From Sulfurospirillum_A sp029027265 (GTDB taxonomy: Bacteria > Campylobacterota > Campylobacteria > Campylobacterales > Sulfurospirillaceae): a DNA stretch of 64,000 bases. The stretch spans positions 1,922,001-1,986,000 of the forward strand of contig CP093061.1 in assembly GCA_029027265.1 (NCBI GenBank). Direction: 5' to 3'. This document shows, in pieces, positions 33,901 through 44,360 of the stretch (the first letter of the stretch is position 1; each line of letters begins with the position of its first letter). Position numbers and translations under genes: made by a program. The notes below the pieces were generated by a model, which was given only the letters and a program-made list of their open reading frames with translations, was not told the origin of the DNA and did no database searches.

Positions 33901-35847
33901 TTAGTTATGAACTAAATGTTGAATTTTATCTACTATTGAAGGATCTTCAAGAGTTGAAGTATCTTGAGTTATTTCTTCACCTTTTGCAATTGAACGAAGA
34001 ATTCTTCTCATGATTTTACCACTTCTTGTTTTAGGAAGTCCTGGAACAAAACGTATGGAATCAAGCTTAGCAATGTTACCAATCTCTTTTATGATTAGTT
34101 TGTTAAGCTCTTGAATCATCTCTATCTCTTCACCAATGGTATCTTCGCCTTTAATAACAATATATGCAAAGATTCCCTCACCTTTGATAGGATCAGGACA
34201 ACCAACAACAGCGACTTCAGCCACGTTACTATGATGAGCTAGAACAGCCTCAATCTCAGCAGTTCCAAGTCTATGACCAGAAACATTAATAACGTCGTCT
34301 GTACGTCCTGTAATGATGATATATCCATCATCATCATACATAGCACCATCGCCAGAAAAGTAGACAGGTTTTCCATCTTTTTTACAATCACCAAAGTATG
34401 ATTTTACAAATCTATCTGAATCTCCCCAAATATTTCTTATCATTGAAGGCCAAGGTTTTGTAATACATAAAAAACCTTTTTCTCCTTTTGGAGTTGGATT
34501 TCCATTTTCATCTATAATTTCTGCCATGATTCCTGGTAATGGGAATGTTGCACTTCCTGGTTTAATAGGAGTCGCTCCTGGAAGTGGCGTAATCATATGC
34601 CCACCAGTCTCAGTTTGCCACCATGTATCAACAATAGAACAATTTCCATGACCTATCTCGTTGTAATACCACATCCAAGCATCAGGGTTAATTGGTTCAC
34701 CAACAGTTCCAAGTACTTTCAAACTACTTAGGTCATACTTCTTAGGCTCATCGCTCCCAAGTTTATGAAGAAGTCTAATAGCTGTTGGTGCCGTATAGAA
34801 TTGGTTTACACGATGCTCTTCAATCATTTTCCACCAACGACCAACATCAGGGAAAGTAGGAACACCTTCATACATAATTGTTGTTGCACCCATTGCAAGT
34901 GGACCATAAACTATGTATGTATGTCCCGTAATCCAACCAACATCAGCTGTACACCAAAAGGTATCATTCTCTTTTACATCAAAAACATGCTCCATTGTGT
35001 ATTGTGCCCACAATATATAACCTGCACTACTATGCATAACACCTTTTGGTTTTCCCGTACTTCCTGAAGTATATAGCAAGAAAAGTGGGTCTTCAGAATC
35101 CATAGGCTCAGGATCACAATGCTGAGACTCATTCATAATCATTTCGTTATAAACATAATCACGTCCTGGAACGTAATCTATATCTTCAAAGTTTCGCTGA
35201 ACTATAAGTACTTTTTTACAACACTCACAACCCTTTTTTAAAGCTTCATCTACAACAGGTTTAAGCATATATGGTTTACCACGACGAAATGCTCCATCAG
35301 CAGTTATAACAAGCTTTGCTTCAGCATCTATAACTCTATCTCTAAGTGCCTCAGCAGAGAAACCACCAAAGACTATAGAGTGAACAGCACCAATTTTAGC
35401 ACAAGCAAGCATAGCAAATGCAGCTTCAGGAATCATAGGCATATAAAGAATAACTCTATCACCTTTTTTAATATTAAACTTATTTTTCATTAGGTTAGCT
35501 AATCTATTTACTCTATAGTAAAGTTGAAGATAAGTTATAATTCTTTTACTTCCATCTTCACCTTCCCAAATAATAGCTGCTTTGTTTTTTCTAGTCTTTA
35601 AATGACGTCCTAAACACTGGTGAGTAACGTTGAGTTTACCACCAACAAACCACTTGTAAAATGGAGCATTACTCTCATCTAAAACAGTATCATAAGGCTC
35701 AAACCAATCGATTTTTTCTTTTGCTAGTTTATCCCAATAGCCTTCAAAATCTTCCTCGGCTTGTAAGCTTAACTCTTTAAACTCACACATATTTTTTATT
35801 CTAGCATCTTTGCTAAATTCTCTGTTTGGTTCAAAAACCTGTGACAT
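33901..35847 (-). CDS. acs: Acetate--CoA ligase (acetyl-CoA synthetase)
   Basis: A 648-residue AMP-forming acetyl-CoA synthetase. Core motifs: YTSGSTGKPKGVMH (AMP-binding), WWQTETGG, YFSGDGA and the lysine in GLPKTRSGKIMRRILR, whose acetylation controls such enzymes. It would activate acetate taken up by ActP, or acetate released by citrate lyase, to acetyl-CoA. It follows actP by 30 bp, so DUF485-actP-acs is one operon. Confidence 0.97.
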   Translation of the reverse strand: MSQVFEPNREFSKDARIKNMCEFKELSLQAEEDFEGYWDKLAKEKIDWFEPYDTVLDESNAPFYKWFVGGKLNVTHQCLGRHLKTRKNKAAIIWEGEDGSKRIITYLQLYYRVNRLANLMKNKFNIKKGDRVILYMPMIPEAAFAMLACAKIGAVHSIVFGGFSAEALRDRVIDAEAKLVITADGAFRRGKPYMLKPVVDEALKKGCECCKKVLIVQRNFEDIDYVPGRDYVYNEMIMNESQHCDPEPMDSEDPLFLLYTSGSTGKPKGVMHSSAGYILWAQYTMEHVFDVKENDTFWCTADVGWITGHTYIVYGPLAMGATTIMYEGVPTFPDVGRWWKMIEEHRVNQFYTAPTAIRLLHKLGSDEPKKYDLSSLKVLGTVGEPINPDAWMWYYNEIGHGNCSIVDTWWQTETGGHMITPLPGATPIKPGSATFPLPGIMAEIIDENGNPTPKGEKGFLCITKPWPSMIRNIWGDSDRFVKSYFGDCKKDGKPVYFSGDGAMYDDDGYIIITGRTDDVINVSGHRLGTAEIEAVLAHHSNVAEVAVVGCPDPIKGEGIFAYIVIKGEDTIGEEIEMIQELNKLIIKEIGNIAKLDSIRFVPGLPKTRSGKIMRRILRSIAKGEEITQDTSTLEDPSIVDKIQHLVHN

Positions 35848-35877
35848 GTTTATCCCTCTCTTTCAATTTGTTTAATT

Positions 35878-37452
35878 TTAGTAACTAACAGCACCATCAG
35901 CGCCTATACCTGTTTGACTTCTTACATATTGGTCTTCAAAAGCTTCAATCTCTTTTTTAGCATTATCACTCTTATCTGTGATAGAAAAAAACCAAATGCT
36001 AATAAAAGATACTGCTACTGAAAATAATGCTGGATAATCATATGGAAAAATTGCGGCATTACGGTTTCCATTTATTATCTCTCCCCATACTGATGGTCCA
36101 AAAGTAATGAGCATCCCTACTGTTATCATACCTAATGTCCCACCTATTACTGCTCCTCTTGTAGTTAGTTTACTCCAATAAATTGATAAAAATAAAATTG
36201 GAAAGTTTACTGTAGCTGCAACTGCAAATGCTAGTCCAACTATATGTGCTATATTTTGATTTGCAAATATTAAACCAGAAAAAATAACAAATATACCAAT
36301 TCCAATAACTGCAAGCCTATGGACTCTCATCTCATCTACATTTGTTTTGTTTTTTGCAAAAATATTCATATATAAATCATGGCTAATGGCACTTGCCCCT
36401 GAGAGAGTAAGTCCTGATACTACAGCCAATATTGTTACAAAAGCAACAGCACAAATGAAGCCAAAAAATATATTTCCACCAACAACATGACTTAGATGAA
36501 TTGCTGCCATATTGTTTCCACCTAAAAGTGTCCCTTTAGCCATATTAAGATACTCTGGATTTTGTGAAACCAAAACAATAGCCCCAAAACCTATGAAAAA
36601 TATCAAAATATAAAAGTATCCAATAAAGCTAGTAGCATAAAAAACTGATTTTCTAGCCTCTTTTGTATCGCTAACTGTAAAAAATCTCATTAAAATATGA
36701 GGTAACCCTGAAGTACCAAACATAAGTGCAATTCCTAAACTAATAACAGAAATAGGGTTACTAACAATACCGCCTGGACTCATAATATTATCTGCTTTTC
36801 GAATATAATCAGCAGATTTAAAAAGCTCTTCTAAACTAAACCCAACTTCATTCATTATCATAAAAGCAAGAATTGTAGTTCCAAAAAGAAGTAAAATTGC
36901 CTTGACTATCTGAACCCAAGTAGTAGCTAACATGCCTCCAAAGGAGACTAACACTACAAGAAATATACCAATCAAAATAATTGAAAATTCGTATGGTATT
37001 GAAAAAAGTATGGATATCAGCTTTCCAGAACCTACAAGTTGTGCAGTTAAGTACAAAAGCACTGTTGCAATGGAACCAAGTCCGGATAATATTCTTATGG
37101 GAGTCTTTTTTAACCTGTATGAAGCAACATCTGCAAAAGTATATTTTCCAAGATTTCTTAGTTTTTCTGCTATCAAAAATAAAAATACTGGCCAACCAAC
37201 CAAAAAACCTACTGAATAAATAATTGCATCAAAACCACCAAGGTATACTAAGCCAGAAATTCCTAAAAATGAAGCAGCTGACATATAATCTCCAGACATT
37301 GCTAAGCCATTTTGAAAACCTGTAATTCCTCCACCTGCTGTATAAAAATCTTTTGCTGTTTTAGTTCTTTTTGCTGCCCAATAAGTTATACCAAGTGTTG
37401 CTAAGACAAAAAGTAAGAACATTATGATAGCTATAATATTCAAATCTTTCAT
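35878..37452 (-). CDS. actP: Cation/acetate symporter ActP (sodium:solute symporter family)
   Basis: A 524-residue SSS-family carrier with about 13 membrane helices. Near the start TAKDFYTAGGGITGFQNGLAMSGDYMSAASFLG is the ActP pattern; GLPHILMRFFTVSD and the SHDLYMNIF segment also fit. It would import acetate with Na+. The gene overlaps the DUF485 gene by 4 bp and is followed by acs. Confidence 0.94.
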   Translation of the reverse strand: MKDLNIIAIIMFLLFVLATLGITYWAAKRTKTAKDFYTAGGGITGFQNGLAMSGDYMSAASFLGISGLVYLGGFDAIIYSVGFLVGWPVFLFLIAEKLRNLGKYTFADVASYRLKKTPIRILSGLGSIATVLLYLTAQLVGSGKLISILFSIPYEFSIILIGIFLVVLVSFGGMLATTWVQIVKAILLLFGTTILAFMIMNEVGFSLEELFKSADYIRKADNIMSPGGIVSNPISVISLGIALMFGTSGLPHILMRFFTVSDTKEARKSVFYATSFIGYFYILIFFIGFGAIVLVSQNPEYLNMAKGTLLGGNNMAAIHLSHVVGGNIFFGFICAVAFVTILAVVSGLTLSGASAISHDLYMNIFAKNKTNVDEMRVHRLAVIGIGIFVIFSGLIFANQNIAHIVGLAFAVAATVNFPILFLSIYWSKLTTRGAVIGGTLGMITVGMLITFGPSVWGEIINGNRNAAIFPYDYPALFSVAVSFISIWFFSITDKSDNAKKEIEAFEDQYVRSQTGIGADGAVSY

Positions 37453-37763
37453 GAATCAAACCTTGCATCATCTCTTATCTCGTCTATTAATTTATCAAAT
37501 TCGTTATTGGCACGTCTTATATAAATTCCGGTGAGTATAATAGAAAGTAAAATTATAGATATCCCTACTGGAATTCCTACTGTTATAACACCATTACCAA
37601 TAGGCTGTCCTAATGTTTCTGGACTAAAAGCAATAAGCATAATAAAAGAATAATAAGCAACAAATATAATTGCTGAAAGTTTCCAAGCTAAGCCACTTCT
37701 TTTTTTGACCAACTCAGAAAATTTTGGATTATTTCTAACTCTTTTATAAATCTCTTGATTCAC
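37449..37763 (-). CDS. DUF485 membrane protein (YjcH-like)
   Basis: A 104-residue DUF485 protein with two membrane helices (about 29-50 and 60-84) and the N-terminal NNPKFSELVKKRSGLAW pattern. DUF485 genes regularly precede actP; the product probably helps symporter assembly or activity. First gene of the acetate operon. The 138-bp gap upstream should hold the promoter. Confidence 0.9.
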   Translation of the reverse strand: MNQEIYKRVRNNPKFSELVKKRSGLAWKLSAIIFVAYYSFIMLIAFSPETLGQPIGNGVITVGIPVGISIILLSIILTGIYIRRANNEFDKLIDEIRDDARFDS

Positions 37764-37901
37764 CTAAACTCCTTATTTTATTAACAATAGCAAAATTATT
37801 TTAATACACTTACATAGCATTAACGTAGCATAGAATCAAAATGTCCTAAAACTACACATATTTTTTTTACTGTGAGAAAATTTGTAGCAATATTATGATT
37901 T

Positions 37902-38570
37902 TTATAATGAAAAATATTTATCTATCTTGTAACCAACACCTTTTATATTTGAAATAAAGTCTTCTTTAAGGGACTTTCTAAAACGACTTATCTCTGCTCG
38001 TATCGTTGCATTGTCTACTGGTTCGCTATTCCAGACATAACTTCTAAACTTTTCAAAATCAACTATGATTCCAATGTTCTCACAAAGCAGTGTTAAAATT
38101 TGTAACTGTTTTTTCGTAAGAGTTTGTGAACTGTTGTTAAAAAAAAGTAAATTATCATCTTTAGAAAAGTAATATTTTTTGCTTAAAAGCATATGCGAAG
38201 AGCTTTTTATAGCTTGTTCTCTTTTTACTCTTGCTATCCTAATACCAAGTTCTTTAAGATGAAATGGTTTTTTCAAATAATCACAAGCACCCAAATCAAA
38301 AGCACAACTTATATCTTCTATATCTAAGTTTGCACTTATAAAAATAGTTGGAGTCACTATTTCTAAAACATTGAGCTCTTTTAAAAGTTCTAATCCATTT
38401 AGTTTCGGTACATTTATATCTAAAAGCAATAAATCAAAAGTCTCATTTTCTAAAGTTTTCAGAACATCTAATCCATTATTAAACCCAACTACTTGATGAC
38501 TTGAAGCCTCTAAATACTCTTCTATAGAGGTTCTTAACATAAATTCATCTTCTAATAACAATATTCTCAT
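37902..38570 (-). CDS. OmpR-type response regulator
   Basis: A 222-residue regulator: ILLLEDEFM, phospho-acceptor D near residue 51 in LLLLDINVPKL, S in TIFISAN, K in DYLKKPFHL, and a winged helix (LTKKQLQILTLLCEN ... ATIRAEISRFRKSL ... IKGVGYKI). It overlaps the kinase gene upstream by 4 bp. Its place just before the acetate operon, on the same strand, makes that operon a likely target. Confidence 0.9.
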   Translation of the reverse strand: MRILLLEDEFMLRTSIEEYLEASSHQVVGFNNGLDVLKTLENETFDLLLLDINVPKLNGLELLKELNVLEIVTPTIFISANLDIEDISCAFDLGACDYLKKPFHLKELGIRIARVKREQAIKSSSHMLLSKKYYFSKDDNLLFFNNSSQTLTKKQLQILTLLCENIGIIVDFEKFRSYVWNSEPVDNATIRAEISRFRKSLKEDFISNIKGVGYKIDKYFSL

Positions 38571-40129
38571 GACACTACCCTTCTACTACATTCAAAAAAA
38601 TATTTAAAAACTGTTTTTTTAGCATCTGATGTTACTTCAACATATACACCATTGTTATCGCATATCTCTTTTACTATATTTAAGCCTAAACCAAAACCAC
38701 CTCGTGCATTATCTTCGCGGTAATATCTACTAAATATATTATTCTTATCTATTATTTTTTCGCCACTGTTTTGTACTTCAAAAACCGTACAACCTTCATC
38801 TGTATATAATCTTACATTTACATCTTGATTTATATAACTATATTTTATGGCATTTGATATATTATTATCGCATAAACGTTGAAGTTCAAATTCATTGAAC
38901 AGAACAAATATCTCATTTTCTACTTCACTTTTTATTTTCAACCTGTTACCAATAGCAACATCTGAAAAATAATCAACTCTATCGTTTACAAAATCTGTAA
39001 AGTTGACCATATCTACTCGCCTATCTTCTTTCTCTTTTTTTACTATAAAACTCAAATCTCCATAAATGTTTTCTAAAACTTTTACTGCGGCCTCTATTTT
39101 TATAAGATATGGATTTCTTTCAAACTTTAAATTATATAAATCTATATTAATAAGTATTATTGAGAGAGGTGTATTTATTTCATGAACTGCATTCTTTAAA
39201 AATTTATCTTGATATACCAAAAGCTCACTTGCATAAGCAGCAGATTTTTGAAGTTCTTTTGTCTTTTCCTGCACCAAACTCTCAAGATTTAAGTTCATAT
39301 CTTCTAATGCACTCTTTTTTTCTTTTAACTTATAAAGCATATAATTAGCTTGTGAAGTTATTTCTCTAAATTCTTGAAATTTTATCTTTTTTCTATCTAT
39401 TGATGTATAACTTTTTGAAGCCTTTTTTAATGAACTTACTATAAACTTTATCTCATTACTTAACTTATCAGTTATATATCTGTACTTTAATATACTAGCA
39501 AGATACAAAAATAGAGTTAGCGTTATGATTTTTAGCATAAAACCTGTGATTTTATTGCGATGCTTTTTAGTTTTTTGGGCTAAAACTATATCTTTTTCAC
39601 CTATACTCATGCCACTTCCTATGACCCAACCTAATTTCTTAAATTTTCTTATAAAAACTAAGTTTTCTATAGTTTCATCATCTTTTTGCACTTCAAATGT
39701 TAAAAAACTACCACCCTTATTTGAAGCATTAAATAATTTGTTTATAACAAAACTATCATCTTTAAATTTCTTTGATTTATATATAACTTTTCTATTTTTA
39801 TCATAAATAAATATATACCCACCGGTATTTGAGTCATCTAAAACTATGCCTACTTCTTTGGCAATATCATTATTTTGTATATTTGGTTCTTCCTCTTTTA
39901 ATTCAGAATAACGATAGTTTATAAGTCTATAAAGTCTTGAAGTCTGCTCAACTGCTCTTCGTTTTTGATTTTTTAAATAGTTTACCTCTGTTGCAACTAT
40001 ATCTTTTTCAAACTCTCTATACTCATTAAAGATGATTACAAAAGCAGCAGCCGCCGCAAAAATGCCCGCAAACAAAATTGCAATAATATTGATTTGATTA
40101 ATACTGCGTTTTTTCCAAATTTTAGACAT
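38567..40129 (-). CDS. Cache-domain sensor histidine kinase
   Basis: A 520-residue kinase. A membrane helix (about 13-32), a periplasmic Cache-type domain (VLDDSNTGGYIFIYD ... GWVIGSGMSIGEKD), a second helix (about 192-212), a coiled coil, and HisKA with LKNAVHEINTPLSI. The ATPase region has NNISNAIKYSY and GGFGLGLNIV. Cache domains of this kind often bind small organic acids. Coupled to the downstream regulator by overlap. Sensing of acetate or a related acid is plausible from position only. Confidence 0.9.
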   Translation of the reverse strand: MSKIWKKRSINQINIIAILFAGIFAAAAAFVIIFNEYREFEKDIVATEVNYLKNQKRRAVEQTSRLYRLINYRYSELKEEEPNIQNNDIAKEVGIVLDDSNTGGYIFIYDKNRKVIYKSKKFKDDSFVINKLFNASNKGGSFLTFEVQKDDETIENLVFIRKFKKLGWVIGSGMSIGEKDIVLAQKTKKHRNKITGFMLKIITLTLFLYLASILKYRYITDKLSNEIKFIVSSLKKASKSYTSIDRKKIKFQEFREITSQANYMLYKLKEKKSALEDMNLNLESLVQEKTKELQKSAAYASELLVYQDKFLKNAVHEINTPLSIILINIDLYNLKFERNPYLIKIEAAVKVLENIYGDLSFIVKKEKEDRRVDMVNFTDFVNDRVDYFSDVAIGNRLKIKSEVENEIFVLFNEFELQRLCDNNISNAIKYSYINQDVNVRLYTDEGCTVFEVQNSGEKIIDKNNIFSRYYREDNARGGFGLGLNIVKEICDNNGVYVEVTSDAKKTVFKYFFECSRRVVS

Positions 40130-40179
40130 GATATATTATAGTATAATTTATTTACATGTAAACCAAAATAGGGCAAAAA

Positions 40180-41148
40180 ATGAGTATACGCATTCCCGCA
40201 GAGTGGGAAAAACAAATATCAATAATGTTAGTGTTTCCTACAACACAAAAAGATTGGCAACACTCAATTGAAGCGATTCAGAAAAGTTATGTTGATTTTA
40301 TAAAAACAATAACTAAATTTCAAAAATGTGTAATAATTTGTAACAATAAAACAATTTTAAACAAATATTTTGATTCTTTTGAAAACATAGAAATTCATGA
40401 AATAAAAACAGATGATACTTGGATAAGAGATTTTGGGGCAATTGACGTTTTTATAAACAAACAATTAAAATCTTACAACTTCAAATTCAATGCCTGGGGG
40501 GGTAAATTTGAAGCCTCTATGGATAATAATTTTAATAGAACTTATTCTAAAAAAGGTCTTCTACATGTAGACTTTATTTTAGAAGGTGGTAGTATAGACA
40601 ATAATGGAGATGGAGTCATGCTGAGTACCTCCAAATGTATTTTTAATAAAAATAGAAACGCTACATGTAAACAAAAAGATGTGAAAGAAAAAATAAAAAA
40701 ACTTTTTGGTCTTAAAGAGCTTATAGTACTAAAATATGGAGCTCTCATGGGTGATGATACAGATGCTCACATAGATACTCTAGCTCGTTTTATTGATAAA
40801 GAGACTATAGCTTATGCTAAGTGTTATGATGAAAACGATATTCAATTTGAAGAGTTAAAAAAAATGGAAAAAGAGTTAAAAAAAACCAAATTTAGACTCA
40901 TACCTCTTCCTCTTCCAACTCCAAAAATGTTTAAAAATCATAGACTCCCAGCGACATATCTTAATTTTGTATTTATTAATGGAGCTTTGATAGTACCAAC
41001 ATATAATGATAAAAATGATAAAAAAGTAATCAAAATTTTGAAAAAAGAGATAAAAAATAGAGAAATTATAGAAATTGATGCTTCAATATTTATAAGAGAA
41101 TACGGTTCATTACATTGCTCTTGTATTTCACAAATGTTACAAATATAA
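40180..41148 (+). CDS. aguA: Agmatine deiminase family protein
   Basis: A 322-residue guanidine-group deiminase. Marks: DDTWIRDFGAIDVF, NAWGGKFEAS, VDFILEGGSIDNNGDG, GDDTDAHIDTLARF and the catalytic cysteine near the C-terminus in YGSLHCSCISQ. It would convert agmatine to N-carbamoylputrescine. The amidase at 46545-47435 does the next step to putrescine. Shorter than many AguA proteins (about 340-370). Three TACATGTA copies lie in or just before this gene. Confidence 0.88.
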   Translation: MSIRIPAEWEKQISIMLVFPTTQKDWQHSIEAIQKSYVDFIKTITKFQKCVIICNNKTILNKYFDSFENIEIHEIKTDDTWIRDFGAIDVFINKQLKSYNFKFNAWGGKFEASMDNNFNRTYSKKGLLHVDFILEGGSIDNNGDGVMLSTSKCIFNKNRNATCKQKDVKEKIKKLFGLKELIVLKYGALMGDDTDAHIDTLARFIDKETIAYAKCYDENDIQFEELKKMEKELKKTKFRLIPLPLPTPKMFKNHRLPATYLNFVFINGALIVPTYNDKNDKKVIKILKKEIKNREIIEIDASIFIREYGSLHCSCISQMLQI

Positions 41149-41239
41149 ACATAATATATAAATTGTGTTTTAATTTGTAACAATAATCTTGATTTTAGGA
41201 AAATAGGACTAAAATATCTTTGTAACCAACATTATACTA

Positions 41240-41287
41240 GAGGATAAAACGTAACAACAGCAAGTAACCTCCTCACGTTTTATCCTC
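41240..41287. promoter_or_regulatory. Long-loop 13-bp perfect hairpin upstream of the CDF gene
   Basis: GAGGATAAAACGT (41240-41252) is complemented exactly at 41275-41287; the 22-base loop includes CCTCCT. It lies 50 bp before the CDF transporter start and 92 bp after aguA. It could be a terminator for aguA or a regulatory leader of the transporter; no strong T run follows. Confidence 0.55.
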
Positions 41288-41337
41288 TTCTTCATTTTAT
41301 TTTAGTATACTCCTAGAAAATATATAATAGGCACATA

Positions 41338-42231
41338 ATGACACTACAAAAAAAAGCAACCATTGTATCAAGTATAACGGCTACTGTACTAATAATCATA
41401 AAGCTAACCATAGGGATACTAAGTGGCTCAGTTGCTGTTTTAGCTTCTGCAATTGACTCAGTTCTTGACCTCATTATCTCAGCATTTAACTACTTTGCTA
41501 TAAACAAATCAGAACAACCAGCCGATAAAACATTTAACTATGGAAAAGGAAAAATTGAAGCACTTGCAGCAGTCATAGAGGGAACCATAATTACTATGAG
41601 TGGCTTTTTTATACTTTATCATGCTATCAAAAAAGCATATATAGGTGAAGAGACAACTCTTCTTGGCTCATCCATACTAGTTATGGCTGTCTCTCTTGTC
41701 ATAACTATAGCTCTTGTTCTGTTCTTAAACTATGTAGCTAAAAAAACAAACAATATGGTTATAAAATCCGATGCCTTACACTACAAAACTGATGTTCTTA
41801 GCAATGGTGCTATTTTAATTTCATTAGTGCTTATCTACTCTACTGGTTTACACCTCATAGATGCTATCATGGGTGTTATCATCTCTATATATATTATATA
41901 CTCTGCATATGAAATTATTAAAGAGGGTGTATTTATACTTCTTGATGGCTCTTTAGATAAAGAGATAGTAAATGAAATCAAAAATATTATTGAAAGTGAA
42001 AATGGTATAAGTAACTATCACTATCTAAAAACAAGAAAGTCTGCAAATACAAACTTCGTTGATGTTCATCTAGTTTTCAATGATGGAATCTCACTTCTAA
42101 AAGCACATTCACTTGGTGATAAAATAGAAGATAAAATAGCCCTAATAAATGAAATTGAAGAGTGGATCATAAATGTACATCTTGATCCATATGATGACTC
42201 TATCATAAACGAACAAGAGAATAGAAACTAA
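41338..42231 (+). CDS. Cation diffusion facilitator (CDF) family metal efflux protein
   Basis: A 297-residue CDF protein. Six membrane helices in the first ~205 residues with metal sites in ASAIDSVLDLIISA (helix 2) and ALHYKTDVLSN (helix 5), then a ferredoxin-like cytoplasmic domain (about 210-290). The D/HxxxD pattern resembles FieF-type zinc/iron exporters. It converges on feoB, so iron uptake and divalent metal efflux lie side by side. Confidence 0.92.
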   Translation: MTLQKKATIVSSITATVLIIIKLTIGILSGSVAVLASAIDSVLDLIISAFNYFAINKSEQPADKTFNYGKGKIEALAAVIEGTIITMSGFFILYHAIKKAYIGEETTLLGSSILVMAVSLVITIALVLFLNYVAKKTNNMVIKSDALHYKTDVLSNGAILISLVLIYSTGLHLIDAIMGVIISIYIIYSAYEIIKEGVFILLDGSLDKEIVNEIKNIIESENGISNYHYLKTRKSANTNFVDVHLVFNDGISLLKAHSLGDKIEDKIALINEIEEWIINVHLDPYDDSIINEQENRN

Positions 42232-42233
42232 AA

Positions 42234-42250
42234 AGGGAGGAGTTTCCTCC
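42234..42250. terminator. GC-rich hairpin between convergent CDF and feoB
   Basis: GGGAGG and CCTCCC pair around a 5-base loop, within a 29-bp gap between two convergent genes. A run of A precedes it, so it fits a terminator for feoB; the T run on the other side is weak. Confidence 0.6.
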
Positions 42251-42260
42251 CAATCCTAGT

Positions 42261-44360
42261 CTAAGTTAGCATTAATGCTATATGGTAACCCATAAATGAA
42301 ATAATCCATGCTACAGCTGTAGTAAAAACAATCAAATAACCTAAGTATTTATATCCTCCTGCTTCTTTTGTAAAAACAACTGTTGCTGCCAAACAAGGCA
42401 GGTAAATCATCGCAAAAAGAATAAATGATACGGCTACAGGGAAAGGTATATTTTTAGAAATTGCTTCTATAAGTCCACTGTTACCTTCATCTACCTCAGC
42501 ACCAAGAGAATAAAGAACACCCATAGTTGCCACAACAACTTCTTTTGCTGCAAGTCCTGTTTCAAGTGCAACTGTCAATTTCCAATCAAACCCAAGTGGT
42601 GCAAAAAATGGCTGAGAAAATTTCCCTATAGTTCCAATATAACTATCTTCTAATAATTTTTCTGATAGCTCATTTGCAAGTTCAGCTTTTTTCTCGTCGC
42701 CCACTGCCATCTCAATCTTTTGTGCAAACTGCTCCTCAGTACCTGGTTGTTTTGGATAGTTACTAGCAAACCATATTAATATACTAGCTGCTAAAATAAA
42801 AGTACCTGCTTTTTTCAAATACATCATTGCTTTTGTAACAACTGTGTGCCAAATAAGTTTAAAAGAAGGTAAACGGTACTTCGGCATCTCCATTACAAAT
42901 GGCTCATCTTTTCCTTTAAAAGCAAATATTTTAAGTACTTTTGCAGCAATAAGACCAAAAATAACTCCTGTTATATAAATAGCAAAAAGTACATTTCCTG
43001 CTTGGTCTTCACCAAAAAATGCTCCAGCAAAAAGTACATATATAGGTAATTTAGCTCCACAACTCATAAACCCAATAATAAAAAGTGTTAAAAGTCTATC
43101 TCTATCATTTTTAAGCGTTCTTGCACTCATGTAAGCTGGAACTGAACAGCCAAAACCAGTAACTAATGGTATAAAACTCTTTCCATGCATACCAAATTTA
43201 TGAAAAAAGCCATCTAAAAGAAATGCTACTCTAGCCATGTATCCTGTTGTTTCTAGAAGAGCAATTCCAAAGAAAAGTATTACAATATTTGGCAAAAACA
43301 TTACAACAGCACCAACACCGGCTATAGCACCATCAGCTATAAGAGAACCTACCTGACCATCACCAAAAATAGTCTTTGCATAATCCCCTAAAGAACCAAA
43401 AAATGCATCTATCCAATCCATAGGAATTGAACCAATCTCAAACGTAAGCTGGAACAATCCCCACATTAAAAATAAGAATATAGGCAAACCAATTACTTTG
43501 TGAATTAAAATAGAATCTATTTTCTGTGTAAAGCTCTTTTTCTCACTCTTTTTAAACTCAACAGTTTCCATTACAGCACCTTTTGCAAATGCTGCTTTTT
43601 CTTCTGAAAATATTTCATCAATGTCTTTTGTATCATAATGAATGTAAAGATGACTAAGTGCTTCACGAATAATAGGTAAAAGCTCTACCCAAATTGGTTC
43701 ATCATGCATCTTTTTATAAGTATTAGAATCTTTTTCTATAAGTTTTATCGCTAAATCTCTATAATCTATTTTATCGTCATACTTCTTTTCTTCTAAAAAA
43801 TTTACTAACTTTTCTATCTCTTCTTCAACAGTATCACTAAACACCAATTTTGATTTTTCTTGCTCAAAACCACTCATATCTACTGTTCTATTTATTAGTT
43901 TTCCTATGCCTTTTTTTGTAACTGCAGAAACTTTTATACAGGGAACTCCTAGAATAGAACTGAGTTGTTCCTCATCAATACAGATTCCTTCTTTTTTCGC
44001 CTCATCCATCATATTTAGGGCTACTATCATCTTTTTATTGAGTCCCAATAACTGAGTTGTTAAAAAAAGATTTCTTTCAAGATTGGTAGAATCAACAACA
44101 TTGATGATCATATCATACTCTTCATTCTCTAAAAATTCTTTTGTAACTCTTTCATCTAATGTATAATCATTCAAAGAATAAGTTCCAGGAAGATCAATAA
44201 TACGAATTGCATAATTTTGAAAGTCAAAATTTACTTCTGCTTTTTCTACTGTAACACCTGAAAAATTTCCTACTCTAAGCCTTGAATTTGATATAGAGTT
44301 AATAAGCATACTCTTTCCAACATTTGGTTGCCCAACCAATGCTATTGTCAAATTTTTCAT
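42261..44360 (-). CDS. feoB: Ferrous iron transport protein B
   Basis: A 699-residue FeoB. GTPase domain at the N-terminus: G1 GQPNVGKS, G3 DLPGTYSL, G4 NMMD; then a helical spacer and a membrane domain with two Gate motifs (for example GFGCSVPAYMSARTL). It imports Fe(II) across the inner membrane. It overlaps feoA by 4 bp. Length is normal for the epsilon group (about 690-750). Confidence 0.97.
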   Translation of the reverse strand: MKNLTIALVGQPNVGKSMLINSISNSRLRVGNFSGVTVEKAEVNFDFQNYAIRIIDLPGTYSLNDYTLDERVTKEFLENEEYDMIINVVDSTNLERNLFLTTQLLGLNKKMIVALNMMDEAKKEGICIDEEQLSSILGVPCIKVSAVTKKGIGKLINRTVDMSGFEQEKSKLVFSDTVEEEIEKLVNFLEEKKYDDKIDYRDLAIKLIEKDSNTYKKMHDEPIWVELLPIIREALSHLYIHYDTKDIDEIFSEEKAAFAKGAVMETVEFKKSEKKSFTQKIDSILIHKVIGLPIFLFLMWGLFQLTFEIGSIPMDWIDAFFGSLGDYAKTIFGDGQVGSLIADGAIAGVGAVVMFLPNIVILFFGIALLETTGYMARVAFLLDGFFHKFGMHGKSFIPLVTGFGCSVPAYMSARTLKNDRDRLLTLFIIGFMSCGAKLPIYVLFAGAFFGEDQAGNVLFAIYITGVIFGLIAAKVLKIFAFKGKDEPFVMEMPKYRLPSFKLIWHTVVTKAMMYLKKAGTFILAASILIWFASNYPKQPGTEEQFAQKIEMAVGDEKKAELANELSEKLLEDSYIGTIGKFSQPFFAPLGFDWKLTVALETGLAAKEVVVATMGVLYSLGAEVDEGNSGLIEAISKNIPFPVAVSFILFAMIYLPCLAATVVFTKEAGGYKYLGYLIVFTTAVAWIISFMGYHIALMLT

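Noticed and set aside
36848..37223. Several 80-115-codon frames on both strands inside actP
   Set aside because: They lie within a clear symporter gene and look like reading-frame shadows.
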